A DNA stretch of 64,000 nt from Chrysomallon squamiferum (taxonomy: Eukaryota; Mollusca; Gastropoda; Neomphalida; Peltospiridae), in NCBI GenBank assembly GCA_012295275.1, contig CM022666.1, forward strand, positions 12,126,577 through 12,190,576, in the 5' to 3' direction. Under the pieces are notes generated by a model. The model was not told the origin of the DNA and searched no databases. It saw only the letters and a program-made list of their open reading frames with translations. Positions 51,401 through 59,333 of this stretch are shown piece by piece; position 1 is the first letter of the stretch; each line of letters starts with the position of its first letter. The translations under genes were made by a program, and so were the position numbers.

Positions 51401-53620
51401 ACTCATATTTTAATAATGTATATGAGGAGAGGGCTATTTCTCACTAGTTAGAGAAGAGTCAAGATAATGCCTTCTCATAGATGTTGTTGTCTGTGTATAT
51501 ACTGTATAATTGTTTAAATTTCTTTGACTACAGACACAGTCAAGAAACTAGAGTACCAGAATGTCCAAGAGGAACATACAAGATGTGGGATGGCTACTCA
51601 CTTGTTTATGTCATGGGCAACTCCAGAGCCCATGGGCAGGATTTGGGTAATTGGCAGAATGAAAAATTCTTTCTTTCCATTGAGATGTCTTAATTTATTT
51701 AACTTATGACTCTTAGTTTCTTTACCTAATAGATTTAGAATTCCTGTCTTAGATGTCAGAATGGCATTTTAAAACAGGCATTGATTTTCTGGATGTTTAT
51801 ATAAGACAAAAAAACAACAACATGTAAATAAATAAATAAATAAATATCAAAAAAAAAAGGAAAGAAAGAAAACTATATTATAATTTTCTTTGAATTCATT
51901 TGGAGCACAATACATTTATAAACATTTTTCTGTTTTCTCAGAATACACATTTTTTTAAATGAATGAATGAATGGTTTAGGTTTTCTCTAGTGGAACTAAC
52001 AATGAAAAATGAACATTACATTACAGGTAATGCTGGCAGCTGTTTGAGAAGATTTACAACTATGCCATTTATGTTCTGCAACATCAACAATGTGTGCAAT
52101 GTAGCATCCCGAAATGACTACAGTTACTGGCTGTCAACACCAGAGCCAATGACGATGATGATGAATCCAGTGAGAGGTGAACAGATCAGGCCTTACATTA
52201 GCAGATGTACAGTTTGTGAATCTCCAGCACCTGTAAGTCCTGCCCTTTACTCATTTCTATAACACATTAGTAGTCATTAGTTAATCATGAATATTCACAT
52301 TTGTTTTTGATTTCCATTTTGAGATAGCTAATTGTGAATACTAAATGATATTTAAAACTGACACATCTAAATGTCATAAAAGTTTACATTTAGCAGCATT
52401 CAGTATATAATCAGTATATGTTGACGAATACATTTTCAGTGCTTAAGACTTTTTATTACAGTCATAAATGAATTCTTGTAATGTTTATTAACATTTAATA
52501 TTTATCAATAGGAATTAACATTAATTTTTGCACATCATTTAATGTTTTTTAGATAGAAATTAAAATGTGGTATTAATTTTTACATCCCTTAATTTGAGAG
52601 TTTTTCTTCTCACAGGTTTTAGCTGTACACAGTCAGACAATGGTCATTCCAGAATGTCCACTAGGATGGCGTGGATTATGGATTGGTTACAGTTTTGTCC
52701 TGGTAAATTTGAAATTTAAAAATTATTTTTGTTTTGCTTCAATTTTGAAATTCATTCGTTTCTCTGTTATTGAAAACCCAGAAGTAATGTTTGTTACAAA
52801 ATAACCTCAGTTTGTATTTATTTAAACAGACAGTATTGCATTTTTATCTTGATGTACAGGTTGAGGTTCCCTTATCCAAATTCTGATATTTGATAAGCTC
52901 TGAAATCCAAAACATTTTCCAAGCAGCTGAAATAGTGATATAATAGTTTTCATGTTGTTTTGCATACACAGACTTTATTATATACAAAATCTGCAGACTA
53001 TTTGTATAAGCTGTATCTGAACTCAAAATGCTATTCTTAAGCTTTCTGCTTACATTCTAAAATCCAAAACACTTCCAGTCCCAAGCATTTTGGATAAAGG
53101 ATTTGCAACCTGTACTTTTAAAACTTCAAACTACAAAAGAATATGTTGATATCTAAGGATTAAATTTCTGAATATTGTTAAAGTTTAATTACTTCATTTT
53201 ATTTACTTTAAGGTGAATAGATTTAAACATAAGTTGAAACTTTACTGTTATTTAGTTAAATTGAGCTTATCTCTGTAATTGCATGTCAGTATCAGATGTA
53301 GCTTGAGTATCATTTAAAAATGTATTTTTCAGAATACTGGTGCTGGAGCCCAGGGTTCTGGTCAAGCTTTAGATTCTCCTGGATCATGTCTGGAAGATTT
53401 CCGCTCAACTCCTTTCATTGAGTGCCATGGACATGGCACCTGTAATTACTATGCAACATCTTTAAGTTTCTGGTTAGCAACATTAGAACGTGGAGACCAG
53501 TTCCACAGACCCCAGTCAGCCACACTCAAAGCCGGCGACCTTCGGCGGAGAATCAGCAGATGTCAAGTCTGCTTGAAACAGCGAGAGAATGAAAACTTTA
53601 CATTTAAATTTAAGAAATAA
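30511..53620 (+). CDS. COL4A1: Type IV collagen alpha1-like chain, complete, 40 coding exons
   Basis: Basement-membrane network collagen. It has a signal peptide (residues 1 to about 28), a 7S cysteine cluster (C-x2-C-x4-C-x-C, residues 32-42), the GCNGTK 7S junction, a long interrupted Gly-X-Y domain, and an NC1 domain of about 228 residues with all 12 canonical cysteines. Exon lengths sum to 5329 nt, one more than 1776 codons; the surplus base is in exon 6 (36227-36308). The expected product is about 1775 residues, close to invertebrate alpha1(IV) chains (about 1760-1780) and longer than the human chain (1669). NC1 blocks such as [30 protein letters not shown] and TLKAGDLR match alpha1 rather than alpha2. 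Exons up to 13 start on whole glycine codons; later ones mostly split the Gly codon. It is divergent from the alpha2-like gene and convergent with the ATP11-like gene. Family certain; alpha1 class very likely. Confidence 0.95.
31406..31437. repeat. (AAAT)n microsatellite
   Basis: About eight AAAT units, COL4A1-like intron 1. Confidence 0.9.
32444..32668. repeat. Dispersed duplicate, copy 1 (intron 1)
   Basis: About 225 bp starting TGTCTGGAAGCAAAATTATA, nearly identical to 34266-34468 in intron 3 apart from a roughly 20-bp deletion there and a few substitutions. Same orientation. Confidence 0.9.
32705..32985. repeat. Two-copy direct repeat, period about 125-135 bp
   Basis: Each copy includes CACAGTATTACAACAATGTA and AACTTTGTACAGGTTATTA, with small indels between copies. 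Confidence 0.88.
33291..33347 (+). CDS. COL4A1: COL4A1-like exon 2 (7S cysteines)
   Basis: 57 nt, 19 residues [19 protein letters not shown]: four cysteines, C-x2-C-x4-C-x-C, used for 7S disulfides. Acceptor TTTTGCAG, donor GTAAAT. Confidence 0.9.
33671..33762. repeat. (TTA)n, T tract and (GTTT)n
   Basis: Compound simple repeat in intron 2, ending about 60 bp before exon 3. Confidence 0.93.
33824..33958 (+). CDS. COL4A1: COL4A1-like exon 3
   Basis: 135 nt, 45 residues of Gly-X-Y starting [13 protein letters not shown]; donor GTACGT. Confidence 0.92.
34198..34243. repeat. (TATG)n/(TG)n microsatellite
   Basis: Compound microsatellite just upstream of the duplicated block in intron 3. Confidence 0.9.
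34266..34468. repeat. Dispersed duplicate, copy 2 (intron 3)
   Basis: Counterpart of 32444-32668; ends about 80 bp before exon 4. Confidence 0.9.
34551..34595 (+). CDS. COL4A1: COL4A1-like exon 4
   Basis: 45 nt, [15 protein letters not shown]; acceptor TTGTTTTAG, donor GTAAGT. Confidence 0.92.
34681..34757. repeat. (ATTT)n/(ATT)n tract
   Basis: Simple repeat in intron 4. Confidence 0.92.
35277..35339 (+). CDS. COL4A1: COL4A1-like exon 5 (7S junction GCNGTK)
   Basis: 63 nt, 21 residues ending [12 protein letters not shown]; donor GTAACA. Counterpart of COL4A2-like exon 6; same length and phase. The N-G-T sequon and cysteine are conserved in alpha1 chains. Confidence 0.93.
36227..36308 (+). 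CDS. COL4A1: COL4A1-like exon 6 (one-base frame break)
   Basis: 82 nt by splice sites (acceptor TTTCAG, donor GTATTT), where 81 is expected between phase-0 neighbours. The first codons read GERGF; the frame then shifts within TTTTCCC (36238-36244) and reaches TGA at 36260-36262. The other frame continues as [17 protein letters not shown] to the donor. A surplus base in the homopolymer is the simplest reading. A second AG four bases downstream would give a 78-nt in-frame exon without GER, but GCNGTKGER is the alpha1 consensus. Confidence 0.85.
36341..36440. repeat. CA/TA/TG compound microsatellite
   Basis: Begins about 30 bp past exon 6; includes inverted CACACA and TGTGTG stretches. Confidence 0.88.
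36590..36735. repeat. CATA/CA compound microsatellite
   Basis: Imperfect CATA, CA and TATG repeats just before exon 7; open frames across them are artefacts. Confidence 0.88.
36776..36853 (+). CDS. COL4A1: COL4A1-like exon 7 (interruption)
   Basis: 78 nt, 26 residues: [18 protein letters not shown] then [18 protein letters not shown] is a hydrophobic interruption, positionally like GEILGHVPGMLLKGE in human alpha1. Donor GTAAGT. Confidence 0.92.
36854..37578 (+). other. COL4A1-like intron 7
   Basis: 725 bp of AT-rich unique sequence; nothing else seen. Confidence 0.8.
37579..37641 (+). CDS. COL4A1: COL4A1-like exon 8
   Basis: 63 nt, 21 residues including [13 protein letters not shown], two GxPGER-type sites of the kind collagen-binding integrins can recognise. 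Confidence 0.92.
37994..38071 (+). CDS. COL4A1: COL4A1-like exon 9
   Basis: 78 nt, 26 residues with a short interruption ([11 protein letters not shown]); donor GTTTGT. Confidence 0.92.
38309..38455 (+). CDS. COL4A1: COL4A1-like exon 10 (interruption)
   Basis: 147 nt, 49 residues; interruption [16 protein letters not shown], then lysine/arginine-rich Gly-X-Y ([13 protein letters not shown]). Donor GTATAT. Confidence 0.92.
38670..38732 (+). CDS. COL4A1: COL4A1-like exon 11
   Basis: 63 nt, 21 residues starting [13 protein letters not shown]; donor GTAAGT. Confidence 0.92.
38790..39240. repeat. Degenerate tandem repeat (about 30-bp units)
   Basis: Variants of AGTGTAAAGGATATCATTAG and TATAATGGAAATAGTGTAAT fill most of intron 11. 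The period is irregular. Confidence 0.8.
39313..39411 (+). CDS. COL4A1: COL4A1-like exon 12
   Basis: 99 nt, 33 residues starting [13 protein letters not shown]; donor GTATTT. Confidence 0.92.
39622..39675 (+). CDS. COL4A1: COL4A1-like exon 13
   Basis: 54 nt, [18 protein letters not shown]; donor GTAAGT. Confidence 0.92.
39698..39843. repeat. Two-copy direct repeat, period about 87 bp
   Basis: AAAATCTTTAAAATATATAA ... TTATCTGAATA appears at 39698-39756 and 39785-39843, with a partial copy between. Confidence 0.88.
39981..40080 (+). CDS. COL4A1: COL4A1-like exon 14 (first split-Gly exon)
   Basis: 100 nt: 33 codons plus one base. Interruption TFVNGSGT carries an N-glycosylation sequon (N-G-S). 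From here most exon ends split a glycine codon. Confidence 0.92.
40478..40600 (+). CDS. COL4A1: COL4A1-like exon 15
   Basis: 123 nt, Gly-X-Y with a short interruption GMSMKGDQ; donor GTAATT. Confidence 0.92.
40753..41058 (+). CDS. COL4A1: COL4A1-like exon 16
   Basis: 306 nt, 102 codons of Gly-X-Y with imperfections ETIIGPAG and [11 protein letters not shown]; donor GTAAGA. Confidence 0.93.
41538..41618 (+). CDS. COL4A1: COL4A1-like exon 17 (cysteine pair)
   Basis: 81 nt; [16 protein letters not shown] contains two cysteines two residues apart inside an interruption of the helix. Donor GTAATT. Confidence 0.92.
41650..41692. repeat. (CA)n microsatellite
   Basis: About 21 CA units in intron 17. 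Confidence 0.95.
41745..41842 (+). CDS. COL4A1: COL4A1-like exon 18
   Basis: 98 nt ending on a whole codon (GPEGKK); donor GTTTGT. Confidence 0.92.
41970..41993. repeat. (CA)n microsatellite
   Basis: About 12 CA units in intron 18. Confidence 0.92.
42141..42347 (+). CDS. COL4A1: COL4A1-like exon 19 (interruption)
   Basis: 207 nt, 69 residues; interruption [16 protein letters not shown] resembles the DVIG/EVIG-type interruption of exon 7. Donor GTAAAG. Confidence 0.93.
42674..42842 (+). CDS. COL4A1: COL4A1-like exon 20
   Basis: 169 nt; Gly-X-Y with interruption GQSIQGPVG; ends in a split Gly. Confidence 0.93.
43222..43332 (+). CDS. COL4A1: COL4A1-like exon 21 (interruption)
   Basis: 111 nt; [17 protein letters not shown] is a typical alpha1-type interruption; donor GTTAGT. 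Confidence 0.93.
43333..43850 (+). other. COL4A1-like intron 21
   Basis: 518 bp with an (AT)n tract at 43672-43706 and a loose repeat of CAGTTTATTCA near 43791 and 43818; otherwise unique. Confidence 0.8.
43851..44065 (+). CDS. COL4A1: COL4A1-like exon 22
   Basis: 215 nt of unbroken Gly-X-Y ([13 protein letters not shown] ... GIPGEQ), ending phase 0; donor GTTAGT. Confidence 0.93.
44463..44616 (+). CDS. COL4A1: COL4A1-like exon 23
   Basis: 154 nt; interruption [10 protein letters not shown]; donor GTTAAC is weak but phase-consistent. Confidence 0.92.
45072..45185 (+). CDS. COL4A1: COL4A1-like exon 24
   Basis: 114 nt; Gly-X-Y with [15 protein letters not shown], a one-residue slip in the repeat; donor GTGAGT. 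Confidence 0.92.
45407..45429. repeat. (TA)n microsatellite
   Basis: About eleven TA units in intron 24. Confidence 0.9.
45501..45671 (+). CDS. COL4A1: COL4A1-like exon 25
   Basis: 171 nt of unbroken Gly-X-Y; donor GTAAAC. Confidence 0.93.
45898..45926. repeat. (AAT)n microsatellite
   Basis: About nine AAT triplets in intron 25. Confidence 0.9.
46096..46185 (+). CDS. COL4A1: COL4A1-like exon 26
   Basis: 90 nt, [16 protein letters not shown] then [14 protein letters not shown]; donor GTAAGA. Confidence 0.93.
46374..46631 (+). CDS. COL4A1: COL4A1-like exon 27 (GFPGERGD site)
   Basis: 258 nt; contains interruption [10 protein letters not shown] and the sequence [12 protein letters not shown] at 46577-46612, which includes a GFPGER collagen-integrin site overlapping an RGD. 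Donor GTGAGC. Confidence 0.93.
46855..46944 (+). CDS. COL4A1: COL4A1-like exon 28
   Basis: 90 nt, Gly-X-Y ending GEMGID; donor GTTAGT. Confidence 0.93.
47017..47243. repeat. Paralogous intron block, copy 1 (intron 28)
   Basis: About 225 bp starting AAAAATGCATATAATTAGGT, about 90% identical by eye to 48209-48425 in intron 30; similarity continues weakly toward both acceptors. Confidence 0.92.
47367..47500 (+). CDS. COL4A1: COL4A1-like exon 29
   Basis: 134 nt; Gly-X-Y with a break at GIKAEIGPP; ends phase 0, donor GTAAGT. Confidence 0.93.
47809..48115 (+). CDS. COL4A1: COL4A1-like exon 30
   Basis: 307 nt, 102 codons of unbroken Gly-X-Y plus a split base, one of the longest exons; donor GTTTGT. 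Confidence 0.93.
48209..48425. repeat. Paralogous intron block, copy 2 (intron 30)
   Basis: Direct-orientation counterpart of 47017-47243. Confidence 0.92.
48474..48527 (+). CDS. COL4A1: COL4A1-like exon 31
   Basis: 54 nt, [17 protein letters not shown] framed by split glycines; acceptor TTTCTGCAG, donor GTAAAA. Confidence 0.92.
48696..48881 (+). CDS. COL4A1: COL4A1-like exon 32
   Basis: 186 nt; interruption [12 protein letters not shown]; donor GTAAAC. Confidence 0.93.
49115..49248 (+). CDS. COL4A1: COL4A1-like exon 33
   Basis: 134 nt, Gly-X-Y ending GARGYD in phase 0; donor GTAAAA is weak but required by phase and periodicity. Confidence 0.92.
49341..49672. repeat. 60-70-bp minisatellite, about 4.8 copies
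   Basis: CTACAGAAATACTGATTGGT recurs at 49361, 49431, 49491, 49559 and 49629, in intron 33. Confidence 0.95.
49840..49984 (+). CDS. COL4A1: COL4A1-like exon 34
   Basis: 145 nt; interruption [10 protein letters not shown]; donor GTATGT. Confidence 0.93.
50406..50531 (+). CDS. COL4A1: COL4A1-like exon 35
   Basis: 126 nt; interruption [13 protein letters not shown]; donor GTATCA. Confidence 0.92.
50532..51106 (+). other. COL4A1-like intron 35
   Basis: 575 bp of AT-rich sequence with a short direct repeat (AATAATGGATTAACAAAAAC) around 50995-51052; nothing else seen. Confidence 0.8.
51107..51314 (+). CDS. COL4A1: COL4A1-like exon 36 (helix end, NC1 start)
   Basis: 208 nt; last Gly-X-Y ([19 protein letters not shown]) then GGGPGLLFT and a split arginine leading to the NC1 start; donor GTATGT. 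Confidence 0.94.
51534..51646 (+). CDS. COL4A1: COL4A1-like exon 37 (NC1)
   Basis: 113 nt; [36 protein letters not shown]. Opening of the first C4 repeat with its first cysteine. Matches human alpha1 [26 protein letters not shown]. Confidence 0.96.
52027..52232 (+). CDS. COL4A1: COL4A1-like exon 38 (NC1)
   Basis: 206 nt; five cysteines in [28 protein letters not shown] carries the methionine that in vertebrate alpha1 (Met93) forms the sulfilimine cross-link. Donor GTAAGT. Confidence 0.96.
52616..52702 (+). CDS. COL4A1: COL4A1-like exon 39 (NC1)
   Basis: 87 nt, 29 residues: [15 protein letters not shown], then [13 protein letters not shown], opening the second C4 repeat. Donor GTAAAT. Confidence 0.95.
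52857..53112. mobile_element. Tigger/pogo-like MITE with TA target duplication
   Basis: 256-bp non-coding element in the last COL4A1-like intron (52703-53332). Its ends are inverted: CAGGTTGAGGTTCCCTTATC at the left, and the right end read inward is CAGGTTGCAAATCCTTTATC, each followed by CAAA. TA dinucleotides flank both sides (52855-52856 and 53113-53114). These ends resemble the Tigger/MER2 group of pogo-superfamily DNA transposons. It has no transposase frame, so it is non-autonomous. Family placement is from memory of the terminal motif. Confidence 0.75.
53333..53620 (+). CDS. COL4A1: COL4A1-like exon 40 (NC1 end, stop)
   Basis: 288 nt including TAA. Five cysteines ([24 protein letters not shown]). 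[10 protein letters not shown] carries the lysine equivalent to Lys/Hyl211, partner of the sulfilimine bond. After RCQVC the chain runs on for 15 residues ([15 protein letters not shown]), longer than human alpha1, with an N-F-T sequon. Confidence 0.96.
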   Translation, partial: NTGAGAQGSGQALDSPGSCLEDFRSTPFIECHGHGTCNYYATSLSFWLATLERGDQFHRPQSATLKAGDLRRRISRCQVCLKQRENENFTFKFKK

Positions 53621-55260
53621 TTTTAGTGGTTTGTAATTAGGTTTAAATTATCAATATTTCATTTGCCATTTATTAAAAAAACAGAGAAAAATCTATGTGG
53701 GATTAGTCAGATCTGGAGACTGAAAGTGTCAAAACCATCCAAGACATATGCATGATAAATGTAAATAGCACTTTTGTACATGACCTTTAGTCCAGTTGGC
53801 CTGGAAATGGATGATTTTAGTTTAGTGTTCAGCTTTACCATAATTCTCCCAATAAATGTCCTATATATATAAAACATTACAGTGTTTTCAAAACATCATT
53901 AAATATAATATATGTAGAAAGTCAAAATCTTTTATGTCAGTTTATCACAAGTGTTCAAAATTTATGAATTCAGATATATTTTTTAAAACTTAGCTACCTG
54001 TATAACATTGTGTAATTACTGGTTTTATTTAAACAAATCTATCCAGATTTATTTTTTAGAATACACCTTTCCTCCCTTAATCTTTCATTACTTTGAAATA
54101 ATTTTCTAGAACAAATATAATTTTCTTGAACAAATAAAGATAGTATAATAGAGAGTGATAATATGCCTTTTTATAAATATTTAAAACATATATTTGCATA
54201 TTTTTTGGGATAACTATGGTGCCTTTATATTTTACCCCTGTTATTCATTGTAGCGAGCAAGACTGATTTCATGGTGCTATTTTGTACGATTTTAATGTTA
54301 TATATATTTTGTACATTTTGATATTCAATTTTGTAGATTAAGTAAGGTTTACATTTCAAGATGTATCTTGTTTTGTAAACTGGATATAAATTTACACACT
54401 GTGCAATGTTTACCTAATTAATCAACACTGCCAAATCTTTTTCATGTTCATGAATACTCATGAAGCTTGTGATACATTTTTTTCTTGTGTTTTCTGTCAG
54501 AGACATTTGTATGGATTTTTCTTTTGTAATATGTGTCATTAATAAAAGTAAAAATACATTTTATATTAAATATTGAAACAAATAATTTATCAGTTAAAAA
54601 TATTATTTACCTCTTTGAAAACAAGCTGACAATGATATACAGTAATAGATTTGAAATTATTCAAACTTGAACATTTCTTTTAATACATAGTTTAGTACTG
54701 AATCAAATATATGTTCTCTACTAGAAATTGTTCTTTAGCTTTTTTAGATCTGTGAAAGGCTTTTTTAAACTGTTCTCTTGCATTTCATCTACCTAGAGAG
54801 GAGATAGTTGAATGATTTTAATAATTAGTACTTTAAAACAAGCTTTTAAAATCCACGAGCATATACTGGCCATTATGTTATATTAAGAATTATAAGAATT
54901 TTAGTTTGAAGTACAAATGAGAAAAAATTTAAGAACAAAACAAAAAAAGAAGAAAAAATTATGATTAGAGAGCATTTGAAGTGACTATTGTTTCAAATTC
55001 AAACACTTTAATTTTATAAAAAGCAAGCATAAATTTTAAATAATCAGTATTTGATAAATTCAGTCACTTTACATGTGTTTTAGTCTGTCATTTTCACCTG
55101 CTTTTAAGAAAGTAAATTTTTTATTATACACATTTTAAATATTTCTTAATGATATGAAATGAAACTCGTGTTCAAATTGTAGTTTTGTAATGGCATTTGC
55201 CATAGTTACTGAGCTCAAGTATATAACTATGATTGATAAATAAAGTATCATACACAACAA
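53621..55260 (+). other. COL4A1-like 3'UTR with three candidate poly(A) signals
   Basis: AATAAA hexamers at 53851-53856, 54541-54546 and 55239-55244. The last is followed by GT-rich sequence (GGTGGTTGTAA...TTGTGCTGCTG), a good downstream element, so UTRs of about 0.25, 0.95 and 1.6 kb are possible. Confidence 0.6.
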
Positions 55261-57383
55261 GGTGGTTGTAATTTTATTGTACTTGTGCTGCTGTCAAATT
55301 CGAGATTTATAAAAAAAATAATTTAAATATCCTTTATGAATAAAGCACAATTAATTTGAATACAGCTGGATTTTTTTTATATCTATATTTCTACATCTAT
55401 CCTACAAGAACCTTTAAAATCTGTCTAATGGATCATTATTATCTTTGTTAATTTTATTTGCAGGTAATATTTTTATCCTATAACAACTTTATAGAAACAC
55501 AGAAACTGTTTTGATTGTGTTTTAAAATTGTGTAATTCATAAGATTGGAAAATAAAGTTTAATTATATTTCATTGTTATTACAACCTGGATTCAATCAAA
55601 TATTCCAAAAATATTCAATTTATAAATTGAAAAAAATAAAAAATTGAACAATAATATTATATAGTAACTTTTATTGTAAAACAAAATTTTCTGGAACATT
55701 CATACTCACAGAACAGAATAATACTGCTTTATAATAAAAAAAAAATATACTAGAAAGATAACAGTATTGGAGAAAAAAAAAATAACATTAACAACAACAT
55801 TCTGTTTCTAAATAAAAAATATATAAAAAAACCATTTGTATTTTTATAATTCTGCATTGGCATCCAGCCCATGTCTAAATTGCTTTACCTGTGTTAGTGG
55901 AGCTATATACTTTCTATACACTTCTAGATGTTTTACTTATTTCTTGTTACCAAGTTAGCTAATTATATCTCTCCTAAATGAGTTTTCAAAAGAGAAAATG
56001 ACAGCCTTTGCCTGTCCTATGAGCCCTTAATTTTCTGATGTTATCAGTAATAAAATTGTTATCAAGAAAGAAAGATACACTTCAGTTTTGGACTGAACTC
56101 ATATGTATAGACTTTGATACATATAAAACAAAATCTCTATACAACATATAATTTAGTTATGTTTAATTAGCTCTTAATGTTCAGTAAAAAAATAATAATA
56201 AATCAGAATCATTTCAATACACATTTTCAAAAACCTAAAGTTTTAAAAGATATGTCTGCAGACTGATAGATTTCTTTGTTGAAACAGTGGTAATATCAGT
56301 TTACAGTTATTTAGTTTATTGTTTCAGCAATACAAATTCTGAGGAATGTTTTTGCTAAACAAATAAAACCAGTGAATGATGAGTGGCAGTTTTATTCTGT
56401 TGTTATGACACAAACTGAGGTGACAATATAAACTTGGTGTGCATCAAAAAATAATAATTTTGTAAATGTGGGATACAAATTTATCTGACATGGTAGAACA
56501 TTGACAATACAAGGTTGATAGATTTAGAGAAAGGATTTGAACACTGACAGAACCCCTGATTGACAAAAGATAAATAGACTGAAAAAACAAAAAAACAAAA
56601 AACAACAAAAAAAAAACTACTAAGATTTGTTTTAACATTTTGTAATGTTTTATGATTTGTCAGTGCTAGCTCTCAAAAGAAATCAACATACCAGATGCTG
56701 TAAGTTTCTATCAGTTACATAAATACTTCCACAAAGACGGTAATTGTTTTTAACAAATTTACAGTTGACTAGCAATTAAGTACTTAGTTCATCAGACTAT
56801 CATTAAATATCCCTAAATAATAACAACAAACTTCACTGTATTAAAAATAAAACTGCAAAAATCCATCAAATAATTTAAGTATAAGTAAAATATTTATCAG
56901 TTATAATTGTTTCCATAAGATTAGTTGAAAATAAATAATTTTTGTTGTTTAAAGAATGAAATAAGAAAAGAAGCTGTTACAAATATGTTAAAATAATCTA
57001 ACATGAAATGTAATGTTTAAGATTTATTTAACGGAATACAACAACAAAGAAAAAAAAGAAAGACAAAAATCAACAAGCACATAAGCCTCAAAACAACACA
57101 AAATGTCATATTTTTTTTATAATTGCATTGAACTTTCTATCACAGTTTTAAATATTTTCAAAATCAAGTATTAAAATCAAGAAATAAAATATTTATATTA
57201 ATAACAACTTTAATTGAGTATTTCTATTAAGAATATACAAGGAATGAAATATTGTATGCTAATAACATAAATTTAATAAAGTGTTTCTTTTAATAATAAC
57301 AATAATTAATCTGCAGTAAGTAAAAAACTTTCAGTAAAATTAATATATGTGAAAAACATTTGTAGAAGAAAAATGTTTAGAAA
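55261..57383. other. Convergent intergenic region / ATP11-like 3'UTR
   Basis: AT-rich sequence between the COL4A1-like and ATP11-like genes. On the minus strand AATAAA signals (TTTATT on plus) lie at 57023-57028, 56391-56396 and 55670-55675, any of which could end the ATP11-like message. No open frame of interest. Confidence 0.55.
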
Positions 57384-57530
57384 CTAATCTGATACATCGT
57401 CAGTTATATCAGTTTCTCTCAAAGATGTATCTCCAGACTCTGCTACAGATGAAATGAGTAGTCTGCTACTGTTAGTGATGCTTTGAGAATTATATGTAGT
57501 CAATGATGTCATTTCTGAATATGGAATGTA
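57384..57530 (-). CDS. ATP11: ATP11-like candidate last exon B (distal)
   Basis: 147 nt: 48 residues plus TAG, acceptor GTTTTACAG. Serine/threonine-rich cytosolic tail: YIPYSEMTSLTTYNSQSITN, then SSRLLISSVAESGDTSLRET, then DITDDVSD. It is open in phase 0, so it can follow exon 60629-60464 directly. The SSRLL stretch resembles a serine-containing di-leucine sorting signal. Confidence 0.7.
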   Translation of the reverse strand, partial: YIPYSEMTSLTTYNSQSITNSSRLLISSVAESGDTSLRETDITDDVSD

Positions 57531-59214
57531 CTGTAAAACAAAAGGTTATTGAGCTGTCAGCAAGCTAACTTGTAAAGTTTTTGAATGTTGAATTTATCAG
57601 TTCTGGTTTTGTGACTTTTATTGCATTATGAGGAAGTACATAAACTTACGGCCTAAATATCTGGTTATAAAAGTTTCTTAATATTAATAAATATAAAAGC
57701 AACTTCTTGAGATTAGATGTATTAAACATGTAAAATAATCAGGTGATTCCTATAAATAAATATATTATATTATATATTTTTATAAAGGTGTTTTTGATTG
57801 TAAATGATGATTAATATTACTTTGATAATTAATGATAGTGAAAATTTCACCAAAAAATCATGGATAGGTTAAGGAAAGTCTCAATATAAAATTCATGTTA
57901 ATGTAAAGTTAGAAAAATATGAAGATGTTAGTGAACTAAACAAAAGCATAACAAATATTATTTGAAGATTCAACAAGAACAAGAAATAAACAGAATCACT
58001 CAGCAATAAGGATTATATTAATAAATATAAAAACTGAATCTCCATTAAGGTTTTTGTTCTTGTATTATTATAAGATATATTTTATATAGTGCTAAACTTC
58101 TTATTTCATGTATTTGTTGTGATTAGACAATGTTATCAATACACGACAGTAAAATCACATCACAATTATCTATAATACTCTAAATCTAGAAATATGTGTC
58201 TGAGAATAACACCATAAGCTAACAGCCTACATTGGGATTTCAGCATATTTTAACATGTTATCTAATTAATATTAAGTTTATGACATATTGGCTTGGTTGA
58301 TTTTTAAGACAATTAATTATTTTTTTTTGATCAAAGATCATAATACTTATAAAAAGGCAAATCCCAAATAGCTATTTCCAGACCTGCATTATGCTGGACA
58401 CTCAATCTTGACAGTTTGACTTAATTGATGCAAAGTATCACATTCTCACTATATTAGAATTTAAATATAAAGGGATAAAAAAAGGATCAGTACAAAAAGA
58501 TCTCTGTTTCCCTAAACAAATATGCCCAAAAGTAAATTAAAAAAAATATTGTTTGTTTTTAAATTAAGATATATTCCATTCTTATTTAAATGTAAAAGTA
58601 AAATCATGAACTGACAATTATTTAGAATCTTTGTAAATCATTATTGCTGTAAGAAGAGTAAAAATCATTCATTTCCAGCATGTCAAGAATAAGCGTGGAT
58701 TACCTAACTATCCACCAGACACTGTCGAGAAACTGACACATTTCGTGAACCTTTAGTAACTACATTAGTGAAGTTGTCTCCACTCTCAGCCTAGAATAAG
58801 AATATTTAATAACATTTTTACTGACATTTTGTACACAACATTCTGAAATGTAAGCATAACTTTATAAACAATGACATTCTAAAATGATAATAAATCATTA
58901 TTTTCATGGACATAGAATATTTCATTAGGTAAATTAAGTTTTTGTTCTTTGTTTTTTTTTGTTTTTTTTTGAAAATAAAATGTTAGATCATTTGACTTTA
59001 AGAATGTTGTCATTATAGAAAAAATATCAAAAAAATTTAAAAAGACACAGACATCCTAGATATGAATTTTCTTCAAGGAAAAGTTTGAGTAGGAAAAACA
59101 TAAATTAAACAAAACAAAACAAAACAAAAAATGATCAGGTCATTCCAAAGTATTTAAAAGAATGACATGGTCATATAAAAAAATATAAAAATAAAAATAA
59201 AATTAACAACAATG

Positions 59215-59245
<31 letters not shown>

Positions 59246-59278
59246 ATACAATAACAACTAAATTTAAAAAAAAATTAA

Positions 59279-59333
<55 letters not shown>

